Source of the DNA: Aureobasidium sp. EXF-3400
Taxonomy: Eukaryota; Ascomycota; Dothideomycetes; Dothideales; Saccotheciaceae
Direction of reading: 5' to 3'
Assembly (NCBI GenBank): GCA_024195585.1
Contig: SWBL01000075.1
Coordinates: forward strand, 1 to 64,000
Length of the DNA: 64,000 bases
Position 1 is the first letter of the stretch. Every line of letters starts with the position of its first letter. Both the position numbers and the translations under genes were made by a program. Positions 20,897-32,162 of the stretch are shown one piece after another. Under the pieces are notes generated by a model. It did not search any database and was not told the DNA's origin. It saw only the letters and a list, made by a program, of their open reading frames with translations.

Positions 20897-22181
20897 TCAA
20901 GCAGATGCATTGACCAGACATTCGGGCTTGCTGGAATTTCTGGCTCTTCCCACACTCAGTCCTCTCTGTCTTCCCACATACATGACTCTCTCGGGGTAGT
21001 TACTGATGATAGCATCAACGCCATCGTCAAGCAACTTACTAATTGTCACCTCAGCATCCACAGTCCAAGGGATGACCTGCATGCCCAAGGCATGGGCTCT
21101 ATCCACAACATCCTTGGTGTTGAATGGCTTATAGAGAGGGCTATTCACAGTAGCATCACTGGAGTTGCCGGTACCATGGTTTGGTGAGAGGATGGAGGAG
21201 CCGATAGAGTGTGCTGCGGCTACCCAATCACCGGAGAAGTTGTCGAGGTCAAGACCGCCGAGCCAGGGATACTTGCTGTTCTTGAGCCAAGTGTAAGTTT
21301 TATTGGTCTTGTCCGGCACAACTGTCGTTTCGTCAAGCAAAGCGACAATAGGCACAGCAGGGTACGCAGCGTGAATCCCGATGAGGGTACGCCAGTCAAA
21401 CGACTGGATAGAAGTACGAGACTCGAAGCCGTGCATTTGGAGAATAGGCATCAAATCAGTGATGTAAGTATCGACGGACAGAGTTTCGTTAGGAGCGATG
21501 GGTGAAAGTTTGGTCTCGAGGTTGATGGTCACGCCTTCGTCGCCGTAACAGTTTACTAGTTCTAAGACCTCCTCTAAGGTTGCAATGGTAGTGCCGGGAT
21601 GACCTTTTCAAGTTAGATGGCAACTCTTTACAAGCGTTTCTTGACAACTCACGTTCTTGCTGAGGATGAGCTGCAAGCTGCAGAGAACAATCGAGCGACT
21701 TGACTTGGTTCAGAGTCAGGTTTGCAATATACTGGCCTACATAGTCGCCAGTGCACTTTGCAGGGTAGATCCAGTGCTATTCCAGTGGTCAGACGAGGTC
21801 CACGTAACTATGATGAAGCAAACTTACGTCGTGCCAGATCACCGGAACGCCGTCCTTAGTGAACACAGTGTCCATCTCAAGCACATCAACACCAATCCCC
21901 TGTGCGATTGTGAGATCTGTGTTCTTATCTTAAGTACTGATCATTGGTATACCAAGGCGTGTGCGAATGCCTATCATCAGATATAGTCAGTGACGAAGCT
22001 CGTTAATGGCTCTGGCTGTCGGCCTCACCCAGAGTGACTCCTCGCTCCTCATTCCCAGGCCACCACGGTGACCCTGAACCTCAACACGACCGGTCTTGTC
22101 TAGGTATGGAATGGTGAATGGCATTGCGTTAACAGCATTGATAGCCGCGAGGCCGGCAACAAGAGAGATAGTAGGTATCAT
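20897..22181 (-). CDS. Extracellular glycerophosphodiester phosphodiesterase, 5 exons
   Basis: Hydrolyses glycerophosphodiesters to glycerol 3-phosphate and an alcohol, outside the cell. Exons 22181-22029, 21970-21953, 21899-21828, 21776-21653 and 21603-20897 give 357 residues. Signal peptide MIPTISLVAGLAAINAVNA, then the GDPD motif VQGHRGGLGMRSEESLW (catalytic His) and VLEMDTVFTKDGVPVIWHD (metal Glu/Asp and second His), later INLETKL and the C-terminal HALGMQVIPWTVD and DAIISNYPERV blocks. The second exon is only 18 nt (AFAHAL); without it the conserved SLWAFAHALGIGVD stretch is broken. Several N-X-S/T sites fit secretion. A CACGTG lies 143 bp upstream of the ATG. Phosphate or choline scavenging is likely. 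Confidence 0.9.
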
Positions 22182-22914
22182 ATTGGAGGTAGCTCAACAC
22201 AACATACGACAGAGATAGATGTAAAGCGAGATGAGGCGGAAGATGCTCATGTTGGGAGCCAGGGCAGGAAACTTATACCTGGACATGTCTTGCTAATCCT
22301 GGCCATGTTGAAAACCAGGTTTGCACGTGGAAACCTTGATACGCCGTTATGGATGTATGGCCACCTTGGCAAGGCAAGCCATGCAGCCCACGCCGTATCG
22401 ATTCTTCCATTACTGGTAAGAAGCCTGGCCGCGCTCCCCTCGTTACGGCAAGGTAAGCAAAACTGTGGTAGGCGTGGTATCTATAAGCTCTGACGAAGGC
22501 CACTGCGTCTCAACAACCGAGGAATGAGGACGTGATTTGATCATTGTTGATGGAATAAGAGATGAGAGATGTTTGTCATATGAGTAAGCTTGGACTGACA
22601 GAGTTCGCCAAGGAGCGATCTACAGGTTCAACCATGCATGCCGAGAGGGATCTTGTCTTGGCCACCGCTCTTCGCGGGCTCTTGCCAATGAAGTCTTGCA
22701 TTACTCAGGATGACGATTCGATCGATTGCTCGACCAGTACATTTTGAGCAATGAAGCTCTGAAACAATCCAGGCAATTCTGTGTTGGTATCCATACAAAA
22801 GCCCAACTTCGAACGCATCGACCCCTTCCTCTTCGTGAGGCCACAAGATCATCCGGAAGATAGGTCATTTGGAGAGCCAGACAACCATCGGTGCTTTGCA
22901 CTCCTCTAATATGT
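22182..22914. other. Intergenic: GDPD promoter, nuclease 3' region
   Basis: About 730 bp between two minus-strand genes; open frames here are short and not protein-like. Confidence 0.5.
22324..22329. promoter_or_regulatory. CACGTG E-box upstream of glycerophosphodiesterase
   Basis: A palindromic CACGTG 143 bp before the GDPD ATG. Pho4/NUC-1 bHLH regulators bind it in phosphate-starvation genes, but other bHLH factors do too, and several more copies of the hexamer occur elsewhere in the window. Confidence 0.3.
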
Positions 22915-24853
22915 CTATCGGTTCTTGCAGATGTTAAACTTGGCGACCGAAGGGTCATGGTCAGAGATCTGCTGAGCCTTGGTTACCCATGTGTTGACGT
23001 GAACATGCTCGTACTGTGCTTTGGGCTTGAGCGCCTGGCTGATGTACATGTGGTCAAGCTCCTGGCTGTTCATGTCGAAGAGGTAAGTGTATCTCTCGAG
23101 TTCTGGAATGTTCGCAGCCTCATCAAGATTGCGTAGATTGGAAACGTCCTCGAAATTCTCGAGAGATTCGACAAAAGCAAACTCATTGAAGTCACCAGCG
23201 ACAATGATCTTCGCCTTCTTATCCTCAGCAAGAATTTTGGCAACAAAGTCCTGTCAGATGTCAGTGTTAGTCGCGGAATGCTCGTCTTGCGTGACTCACA
23301 GCAGTCAGTTGCATTTGCTCTTGACGGTCATCAACACCACCGTTCACAGGAGGTCGAGCATCGCCTTCGATCGAAGACGAGCCTCCCTTGCTTCCGAAGT
23401 GAACGTTAATGGTGAAGAATGAGTTTTTGCCATCCAGCGTTTCAAAAGCAGCGACCAATGGCTTACGACTAGCGGTCCAAGCTTTATTTTGAGGATCGAT
23501 AAGACCAGGGTTGTACTTGAGCTCAGGCCCAGGCAGAACCTCGTTGGCTTCGGTGCTTGATCCAAAGTTAGGCTTGCGCAGTTGTAGAACCTCTGAATTG
23601 TAAAGATAAGCAGTGCGGATGTTGCCACCAGGTGCACCGCCATTCTTGTCATCAACAGGGTCAATCTCGGCAAACTCATACCGAGGTCCGCTAACACTGC
23701 TGATTGCGGATGTCAGAGTAGTAAGGGTCAGGTTTGCGCTCACGACTGCGTCATTGGTCTCCCCGTTATCATCCTGAATCTCTTGGACGAAAACAAGATC
23801 GGGACTGCGGAGGTAATGAACTATGTGATCAGAGATGTTGACCAGATGATCAGACCCGGCCCACAAATTCTCCACATTGTATGAGCCGACAGTGATACCG
23901 CCGCAGCTACCATCAGACACAAGTCTAGTAGGCGGTGGAAGCGCAGGCTCAACACCCTTGACGATTTTCAGGGCAGTCAAAGGGAGGATCGAATAAAATC
24001 CAAACGCATACGTGACAACTCCGGTGATATCGCTAAGAGAGTCTCCCACTCTGGTGACTGCAGGATTCTTCGACCCGTCAAGCGGCGAGCCAATGACAAT
24101 GGCCTCAGGGTTGGCATCTGTATAGTCTTGTCAGTATCTCGAGCTTCACACCTGTCAAGACCACCACGTACCCTTGTCGACCGTCGTCAAGCCGCCACGG
24201 CTATTGAGACCAATGACTTTCCAGTCACCAACAACCCAGGTATCACCATAGTTGTTTGGCTTAGTCAGAGCATGGGCACCCTTTACTGTGACAAGCTCTC
24301 CACTCAAACTTTCCCAAAAGTCCATACCGTAGTTGCGAGGGATCAAGGTTGGGTTAGCCACAGAGATTAGGCTAACGTTGTTTGGCACGCCAAATACATC
24401 TCCGTTGTCCAATGCCGAGAAAGCCTTGGTGGGAGGATTGATAGTGTCCTTGCCTATGACCAGTGGAGTTACAGCAGTTCCAGAAGAAACCTTTCTCACA
24501 AGTTTCGGGTTGATAATCTCAGTCAAGTAGACGTATGCTTTGCTAGATCTGTACTCTGTGACGGTACCGTTAAGCTGAATAATATCCCCTACGGAGAGGG
24601 TCTTGCCAAAGTTGCGGTCGAAAACATAGACGGATTCGGAGGTTCTGTCATCCTTGTCAGGAGTAGTAGATCGAATCCAGATTCCGTTTGGTCCTTTGGC
24701 AGTAACTAGACCATCAACATTGGTGACGTTCGTGCCATCGTATGGTGAAAGGTACTTGTTGCCATTGATTTCGCTGACGGTCTCGGCAGACGCGACCTGT
24801 CCAGCAAAGGCAGCAGCGGCCAGCAATTGAAGATATACACCAATGCTCTTCAT
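22915..24853 (-). CDS. Secreted ExeM-like endonuclease/exonuclease/phosphatase, 3 exons
   Basis: Exons 24853-24172, 24117-23300 and 23250-22915 give 611 residues. Signal peptide MKSIGVYLQLLAAAAFAGQVASA; an N-terminal beta-rich OB-like domain (about 25-200) resembling that of bacterial ExeM-type extracellular nucleases; then an EEP catalytic domain from about residue 300 with GSYNVENLWAG (Asn), LVFVQEIQDDNG (metal Glu), NVHFGSKG, VAGDFNEF (Asp/Asn), LDHMYIS and ISDHDPSVAKF (catalytic SDH). It probably degrades DNA and/or RNA outside the cell. Introns are 54 and 49 nt. It is adjacent to the extracellular glycerophosphodiesterase, so both could supply phosphate. A CACGTT lies about 160 bp upstream of its ATG. 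Confidence 0.88.
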
Positions 24854-25228
24854 ATTTGAGGAATGGAAGGAAGAAGAAGTGCAATGTTGCGAAGCATGTT
24901 GGTCGCGTGGAGCTCTATATTATATCATTCATGATATCAACCTCCTTGAAGTCGCATCGATAGCTGAGGCATATCAACACGGCTGATACGCGAGAGTTGA
25001 TATGCATGTTAAACACGTTGTCAGGTACAATTCATGTTGATTGGAGCATCAGGCAAGTGCGAAGAGCTAGAAAGTCATGGCGAATGATGCCAAGCCTTGG
25101 CAGTCGTCGGGATTGGCAAACCTCGGCTATGCACAAGATGACGTGAGCGGAAATGGCCCATGCCGCGAGTTTGTCGCGGAAGGTCAACGAGCTTGGAGAA
25201 ATTAAACATTACTATTATCCATACAGCT
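24854..25228. other. Nuclease promoter region
   Basis: 375 bp. Holds a TATA-like stretch (read on the minus strand) near 24915-24925 and CACGTT at 25014-25019, a lower-affinity Pho4-type site. No gene. Confidence 0.4.
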
Positions 25229-25739
25229 CTACATTACGATGCAAAAGTACATTGCAGTAAGCACAAACGCAAGAATCGACATGGATGTTCCCAAGGGCCA
25301 AGCGCTGTCCGAAGAAGCTCGACTTGTGTATGGCGTGGGGGTGTGAGATGAACTGGGAACAGTCGTCGCGTTGCCAGTTACGTTTGTAGGTACCGACAAG
25401 TTGAACTTCTGACAGACATCGTCAAACAGCCTCTCAAAGGCTGCATTGATCAGTAAGAGTGATCTCAGAACAGGCGTAGTACATACTCAATAGATCTGCA
25501 GTGCCATTCACGCAGGTTGAGTTGTGTAGGACACAGGGCACGATGTTGTCGTAGATGGTTTTGTATCTTATGCAGTGGCAGTATTGGTCTGCCGATGTGC
25601 AGTTGGATGCTATGATTGCTTGAGTATCGCAGGCTCTTATGCAGTTGGGTATCGACGCGTTCTGGGGCCCTGTTTGCGAAAGGGCTATTCCTGACCACAA
25701 AGCCAAGGGTAAAACAACAAGACTTGTCGACGTCAACAT
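25229..25739 (-). CDS. CFEM-domain secreted or GPI-anchored protein, 2 exons
   Basis: Exons 25739-25487 and 25440-25229 flank a 46-nt intron and give 154 residues. Signal peptide MLTSTSLVVLPLALWSGIALS, then a CFEM domain with the eight expected cysteines (IPNCIRAC, SNC, YCHC, VPC, STC, DVC). The eighth Cys comes from exon 2 (FERLFDDVCQKF); reading through the intron loses it and ends early. A Ser/Thr/Pro linker and a hydrophobic C-terminus (SILAFVLTAMYFCIV) suggest a GPI-anchor signal. CFEM proteins bind haem or act at the fungal surface; which applies here is unknown. A TATATAAT lies about 75 nt upstream of the ATG on the minus strand. Confidence 0.85.
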
Positions 25740-26225
25740 GGTGCTTACGTTGAAACGAGTGGACGCAAAAATGCAGGATACCTCGCAGAAACCGACGGGT
25801 GCGCACTCCAATTATATATGTCTTCGGACAATGGTTTGGGACCCGATAAGCTGCAGCCGTATGTGGTGAGGCTTGCTGAACCGCGCGGCTTCCTTGCTTT
25901 TTCTATCCCTATCCTTGTTGGATATTGCCGCATCGCAACTTCGAACGAGAAGTCGTTGCAGCTTCATACAAAACCCTCAGATCTATGGCGCCTCTAATGC
26001 AACAACACATTATTGAAACATACCCCATGGGTTCTCCATCGTTAACGAAGCTTGTTAGAAGATGCGACCGTGCGACGTTTGGATAGAGAATCGTGACTTT
26101 TTGATAAGGAATGAGCCGAGCCCTACGTGCCCGTTTATATAAATCTAACCGCTACAACGCCTCGCTGAAGAACAGGTATGTACAAGATAAAAGAGAGACA
26201 TGACTTTTTCGCGATTAGCAACAGG
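25740..26225. other. CFEM promoter and GH43 3' region
   Basis: About 485 bp between two minus-strand genes; no further gene seen. Confidence 0.5.
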
Positions 26226-27251
26226 TTAGGATGATACGACTTGGCGCGTAGTGTCAACGCTGATGATCTGCGTGTATGCAGCTCTCCACCCCATGTTCTG
26301 GGGGCCGACGTCTCCCGCGTGGAAAATCATGTGCTTGCCATCGGCAGCCACTGACTGACCGCCAGGCGAGTACAAGTTGTCGGTGCCGGTCACCATCATA
26401 GGGCCAAGCTTAACGTAAGGTCCGTTAATGTTGTCAGCGAATGCATAAGTAACGTCGTAGTTCGAAGTCGCAAAGCAGTTGCTGCTGAAGAATAGCACGT
26501 ATTTGCCGTTGGAGGTACGCATGAGAGATGGCGCCTCGATCAGAGGGCCATCAAGGTCGCCGCGGTCCAAAAGCTTGACAGGACTGCCTACAGGAGTAAT
26601 ACCGTCGCCTGCGAGTTTCTGAAGCATGATGGGTGTGTTTTGGATGGGAGCGACAGTGTTGCCACATACACCGCCGTGGCCAATCGAATTTCCGTCGATC
26701 TTGTATACAACATACTGCGTACCATCGACATCCATGAAGTTGTCGGAATCAATTGCGCCGCCCTGGTTAAGTGGACAGACGAGGGGAGTGGCTTGTGGTG
26801 TGTAGGGACCTTGAGGTTGAGTAGCCAACGCAGCGCCAATACAGTGCTTGCCAGGAGATCCTTTGACAGCAGCCGAGTAGGTCATAACGTATTGACCGTT
26901 CTTGTTTTGGCTGACGCTCGGTGCCCAAACAGCTGCACCTTGATTTCCAGCGTTGGGGTCGACCCAGGCACCAACCGTAGGCAATGCATCAGATCCTGTC
27001 ACTGTCCACGAGTTGAAGTCCGGAGATTGAGCGATTTGAACATTGATCAAACTGCCGCCGACTTTGGCAATAGTCTTGTGGTTGTTGCTAGCAAAAGCCC
27101 ACCATTGAGTGCCGACTTGCAGAAGATCAGGATCGGCGAAGTCGACAGAGATGATTTGTGTTGGGGTAGCACTACCCGTCGTTCTCATAGGAGCCGCAAT
27201 GGCAAGAGGGAGAAGTCCGAGCAGTACAGACGTGGTGCAAGACCTGACCAT
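26226..27251 (-). CDS. Secreted glycoside hydrolase family 43-like protein
   Basis: Single exon, 341 residues, ATG at 27251 (the frame is open upstream but without signal character). Signal peptide MVRSCTTSVLLGLLPLAIA. A five-bladed GH43 propeller is suggested by VDFADPDLLQ (catalytic base Asp), WAPSVSQNKNGQYVMTYSA, DSDNFMDVDGTQYVVYK (pKa-modulating Asp), LIEAPSLMRTSNGKYVLFFS (catalytic acid Glu) and a late YSPGGQSV. The family includes arabinanases, arabinofuranosidases and xylosidases, so it probably acts on plant cell-wall side chains; the substrate cannot be told. It is the last of the five-gene secreted run. Confidence 0.88.
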   Translation of the reverse strand: MVRSCTTSVLLGLLPLAIAAPMRTTGSATPTQIISVDFADPDLLQVGTQWWAFASNNHKTIAKVGGSLINVQIAQSPDFNSWTVTGSDALPTVGAWVDPNAGNQGAAVWAPSVSQNKNGQYVMTYSAAVKGSPGKHCIGAALATQPQGPYTPQATPLVCPLNQGGAIDSDNFMDVDGTQYVVYKIDGNSIGHGGVCGNTVAPIQNTPIMLQKLAGDGITPVGSPVKLLDRGDLDGPLIEAPSLMRTSNGKYVLFFSSNCFATSNYDVTYAFADNINGPYVKLGPMMVTGTDNLYSPGGQSVAADGKHMIFHAGDVGPQNMGWRAAYTQIISVDTTRQVVSS

Positions 27252-28582
27252 GATGATATACGAAGATGTGTAGTTAAGAATATAGGGTAATGATGCTGAT
27301 TGAACAACTGTATGATGAGCAAGAGATGTGTTTTTCGAACAGGGTATGGACAAGAGCGAGGGCTGAATATCGTGCTTCCTACCTTGCAAGAGAGCGCACT
27401 CATCTTATACCATACCTTCCGGCCGGGCAGTATGACTCTCTCCAAGCTCCAGCTCTTTTTTGGAGCTATTTGAGCAGAGTCAGATCTGGGTCAGCCAAAA
27501 CCTTCATGGCTCCATGGAAGTAGTAAACGTGCTTTTACACGAGCCTCTAGTGGACAGACAGCGCATCAGAGTGTGGTCGTCGGTCTTGTCCGCATACCAC
27601 TTATCCTAATGGGTACAAAGGGCCGTCATCAAGGCTTGAGCCCACACGATCTACCGCAAAACCGCTCGAACGGAGGCCAACCTTATTGGAGTTCGACGCG
27701 GAAATAGGTGTTCTTCGAGCGCATGTCTTTGAAAAAATGGCGTGCGCACGTGTTTTCGGAGGATCGAGGCTCTGAAGAAGAAAGTCAAATGCAACGTCTG
27801 GTGCGGGCCGCAAAACGAGGCTCTATTTTCATCCTCGCATTGAAGCGAAGATGACCACAGAGGGTGTATGTTCAGAAGCTCAGAGTTAGTGATTATGTGG
27901 AGGTGACCTATAGCGAGCCCACAACCGGTGCGGCTGCATGACATTATCGAATTTCTCGCGAAGGAGCGCACGAGGCAGAGTAAGAAGTGGATGGAAGAAG
28001 CAAGCGCACTTGGATCTTGGCGGATCCCAATATGTCGCACGTGATACTGGTGGAATTTTGGTTGGACTGTTGAACACTTTTTCGGCACGCCCGGTCGCCA
28101 AAATGTGGGTGCGGTCAACGTCCTTGCATCTCTTCACATTTTTTATTTGACGAAGATTGCTGCCGCGCTGTGTTATCACGATGAGCTGACTGCGGTCTGA
28201 CACTCAGCGGAGAAAGCGAGTGATTAATTGTCATGATTGCAGGAAGCGTAGAGTTGGAACTTGGAGTCGATCAGCTCGCTACAACACGCACCGAGGTCTT
28301 TGCCAGAATTCGATCTGAGTCTGGACCCACCAGCGGACGTTCGCTAAATCAAGCTCAAGCACCGTGTCGGTGACTCGGAACCACCGAGCGCCATGACTCT
28401 TCTCGTTCCCTATTTGTCTCACAAAACAATTAACCCTAGGGCAACGACACGAGCAGTGACTGCATATCGCAAGCGCGTTATTCTACAGTACACGACTGTC
28501 TGATCATGGGAACACAGGCCTGATCTCCACCATTCATCCCCGCAGTAATATCGGATTTTGCACATCACATTGCCCGTATGTC
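27252..28582. other. Intergenic, no gene seen
   Basis: About 1.3 kb between divergent genes. A 155-codon minus-strand frame at 27651-28118 starts with TTG and does not look like protein. CACGTG occurs near 27747 and 28036. Confidence 0.5.
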
Positions 28583-29740
28583 ATGGACCGGTCAAATCCA
28601 CCTATAGTTTTCTACAACCCTGCAGGTGTTCGCAAAAAGCCTACGAATCAAACGCATCGCGTGGCCATCAGATGGATTCAAGAGTTTCCAAATCAGGGTC
28701 CGGCAGCGTCTCGCGCAGACACGGGCAGCCGGGTTATAGACCAGGAATCTGCAGAAGTTCGCGAATCCAGGATATATCGAAGAACAGCGACTGGTGAAAG
28801 ACAACTCAGAGCGCCTCTTCTAAACGCTTTTCTTCTTGCTGATGCGCCGCTTCGATTAAACATTGGTTCTCAACGCGACCCATTTTCTACCTTGCCAGTT
28901 CCTTGGAAGCCTCCATATGGCATCATCACGAGCTACTGTAAGATCACAAATCCCGCTTCAGAATTATCAGCTGGTTGCTGACCATGTTAAGTCAAATATG
29001 CTATAGCTCCAGCCATTGTAGCCGAGAGCTTCGAGCCAGAAGGCAAGACGCGACAGGAAGCTCTTGAAGACATTGAATGGCCAATGGCACTGTCCGTACA
29101 GACAAATGATCCTGCATTGTTCTTTGCTGCTCTCGCCATGTCTTGTGTGCATCTTCCTGAAACGCATGAATTCAGTCCTCAGAGCAATCCCTTTTTCTTC
29201 CGCTGGCTATCATCTAAATGCGTCGAGTTTCTAAACAAATCACTGTCGAACCCTTCACGCGCATGCAGTGACGGAACCCTGGTTGCGGTGACCTTCATCT
29301 CTTTCTGTGAGAGCATGGCTGGGAATCACCGCATCGCCGCTACCGTTCATCAACCAGGCTTGCGACAAATGGTCAACGCGCGCGGCGGTCTGGACTCAAT
29401 CTCCAAAGCATCTGCTGTTGGCGAGAGAGTCACCAAAGCAATGACTGCTTTGGACATAGTTGTGGCTTCCAAGTTTGGATGCACTCCGATATTCGATGAC
29501 TCATACCTCCTCGCTCTACAAGACGTAGAGATGACAGATATTGTGTCAAGAATCAAGAAGACCGCAGAAGGCCGTCTTGATCCTGCTTCTCCAATGCCTC
29601 GTACAGTCATCCTGACACAGCGACTCAAAGACCACGATATCTTCAAGTCACCTAGTCCGAGCAGCTCTGTCCCCGCAGAAACCAAGAACCTAGTCTCACA
29701 GGGTTTTGATGGAAGTTATGATCCCCAAGATCCGTTCTGA
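28583..29740 (+). CDS. Fungal transcription-factor-like protein lacking a zinc cluster, 2 exons
   Basis: Exons 28583-28937 and 29007-29740 (69-nt intron) give 362 residues. The N-terminus (NPPIVFYNPAGVRKKPTNQT) resembles the VF(I)N...R conserved start of a family of fungal proteins often annotated as transcription factors without the Cys6 zinc cluster. The middle (ALFFAALAMSCVHL, ECMA-like FCESMAGN, ATVHQPGLRQMVNARGGLD) matches the helical fungal-specific regulatory domain (Fungal_trans_2 type), where HxxGLxxMVxxRGG is typical. No DNA-binding domain is seen. It may regulate neighbours, but no target is apparent. Confidence 0.72.
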
Positions 29741-30448
29741 TTGAAGCCCACCACTCTAAGGAGTTATATGCATGTACATACGCAGAGCACGTCTACTGCT
29801 CCACGAACTCTCGAAATCGTTCGCGGTTGCAGAGCAGCCGCAATGAGCGATGCGGACAACCAGCGAACATTGGGACGCGGTCTCAACCTCATCAAGTGCA
29901 ACAGAGAATTCGTGAGAGCAACCAATCATCTTTGGTTACATGTGGGTGTCTGATGTCGACAGGCTTATCAGTGGGGTTATCATATCGGATTTTCACCCCG
30001 CTGCGACACCAAGACCGCCAAGCAAAAGCCATACAATCGATATACATGGCGAGCCGTCGACTGGCCATTTACCTTCCAGTATGCCGATACATGATAAGGC
30101 AGCATGCACGATACAAGGTGTAAATTGTCTATGAGGGTCTTGGTACATATGCAGAACTCGCTATCGCATGCACCTCCGCCTATCTCCTCCGACAACATCC
30201 TTGGACACAAGATTAGCTCCAGGTGTTGGTGGTGAACTATCCTATCAATCCGCCAGTTTGGTGGCGGCCAGACACGAGACAATCCTAGGCCTATCAGGAA
30301 ACGATAAACATGCGTCGAGAGCTCAATGCGCCACAAAAAACTTTGTGCTACTTATCATTTGGTGGTACTGGCCTATATAAGGCCGTGTTAGATGCCTCGA
30401 GCCGTTTCCTTGGTGGTCTTCACCGTTTACATCAACTCAACCTCCATC
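29741..30448. other. Promoter region of the DAL5-like gene
   Basis: About 700 bp. TATATAAGG at 30374-30382 sits about 70 bp before the chosen ATG and is the clearest TATA box in the window. No other gene is convincing. Confidence 0.5.
30374..30382 (+). promoter_or_regulatory. TATA box of DAL5-like gene
   Basis: tatataagg, 67-75 bp upstream of the ATG at 30449. Confidence 0.5.
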
Positions 30449-32162
30449 ATGTCGACCGAAGAAGTTCAGGCTGAGGCAAAGAAGTTTCCCAGCATCGAGA
30501 TGGTGGCTATGGAGAAACAAAGCTCTGTTGAAGTCGGTGAAGTCTCAGTCATCAGCGAGGAAGACATTGGTGAGTGCATCTGGTCGTGCTTCAAAACCAG
30601 ACACAAACCTAACAAGACCAGTCGCTGCCGAAAGCGAGTATTCTGAAGAACAATACAAACACCTTCGAAGGAAGATCGATCGTTACTTGCTACCACTCAT
30701 GTGGTTATGCTACGGAATACAGCAGAGCGACAAGACCGCACTTGGTACACAAGCTGTCTTCGGCCTACGTCAGGACACTGGTCTCCACGGTCAGCAGTAT
30801 AGCTGGCTGACTACCATCTTCTGTACGTTTCTCCGTCTCTTGGAAGTATATGTTATCTGATGTCTTACAGATCTCATCTATATGATCTTCGAATTCCCCA
30901 GTAACATTCTTTTGCAACGTTACAAGATGGGTAAAATTCTGTCGTGCTACATGATCTGCTGGGGTGTCGTAGTGCTTTGCATCGGATTTGGTAAGCAATG
31001 AGTTGAACTGAAATGCTTCACAATCCTGATAATTCCAGCTCAAAACTTCACGCACCTCATCGTTCTACGCGCTCTGCAAGGATTCTTCGAATGTTGCATC
31101 TCACCAGGCTTCATATTGGTTGTCGGTAGCTGGTACAAGACCAGAGAGCATGCTTCGAGGTCCCTCGTGTTCCAGTCTGCCAATGCTGGCTTCGGCATCA
31201 TCTCAAGCTTGGCACTGTATGGTATCGGCAAACGTGGCGAAAAGGATCCGAATGCTGAACCTTGAAGATGGATGAGCTACTTTCTCGGTACCCTGACCAT
31301 TCTTGTCGGCTGCATTTGCTTGTTCCTCCTTGGCACGCCTTCCGAAGTGAAGTGGCTTACGCCAGAGGAAAAGCGCATGGCAAATGCACGAATTGTCAGC
31401 AATAATACTGGACACGACCGTACTGGCGTCAAGAAGTGGCAATGGAAGCAAGTCAGAGAGTGTCTGATTGACCCTTGCTTCTGGTTTGCAGGCTTCAATG
31501 CCTTCTTATCAAGTCTACCCAATGGAGGCCTCACTACCTTCTCGTCTATCATAAATACCTCTTTTGGCTTCACCAGTTTACAGGTAATTCTTCTCGATAT
31601 CCCACGCAGCGCCTTCTCTGTGCTGTATTTCATCGCGATCGGCATTATCACGAGTAAACGCTCTGGTCTGCGTCTGTACTTCATGATCTTCTCTACTATC
31701 CCGCCTTTCATTGGCTTCCTCGGTATGGCTCTTATCCCTAACAAACCCTCGAACAAGTGGACGAAATGGGGCATGTACTTCATGACAGTGCCCTACGTTA
31801 TCTCCCTCTTCCTCGCCTGGTCCCTCATCCCTTCGAACACAGCCGGCCGTACCAAACGCACTCTCACCTCTTCATGGACGTTCGTAGGATACTGTGTGGG
31901 AAACATGGCCGGCTCTCAGATCTTCAAGGCCAAAGACGCGCCTTACTATATCCCTGGTGTGGTGGGCTGTGCTGTCTGCTTTGGCCTCGAGTTTGCGGTG
32001 CTAGTAGCTTGGAGAGTTGTCCTGGTGCTCAGAAATCGACGACTGGACAGAGCCATTGCAAATGATGGGTTGAGTGAGGAGGAAAGAGCGTTGAGAGCGA
32101 AGAAGATGGGCGAAGAAGATAAGACGGACTTTGAGAACCCCTACTTCCGTTATACACTATAA
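30449..32162 (+). pseudogene. DAL5-like MFS transporter with in-frame TGA, 4 exons
   Basis: Anion:cation symporter family (allantoate permease type) of the plasma membrane. Exons 30449-30569, 30622-30822, 30871-30990 and 31039-32162 would give 521 residues, the normal size. Signatures: LRRKIDRYLLPLMWLCYGIQ (TM1), SDKTALGTQA, FEFPSNILLQRY, LRALQGFFECCISPGF, and the loop LTPEEKRMANARIV. At codon 223 (31263-31265) TGA replaces the conserved Trp of the W-R motif that precedes TM6 (NAEP, stop, RWMSYFLGTL). The frame is otherwise intact on both sides, so the change looks recent; no intron rescues it. It could be a true null allele, stop-codon readthrough or a sequence error. Three introns of 48-52 nt. 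Confidence 0.82.

Noticed and set aside
27651..28118. 155-codon minus-strand frame
   Set aside because: Starts with TTG; Cys/His/Arg-rich random composition without motifs.
31207..31270. A 46-nt intron (gtatcg ... ttgaag) that would remove the TGA of the DAL5-like gene
   Set aside because: Joining it gives GAT GGA TGA, another stop, and deletes a conserved loop.
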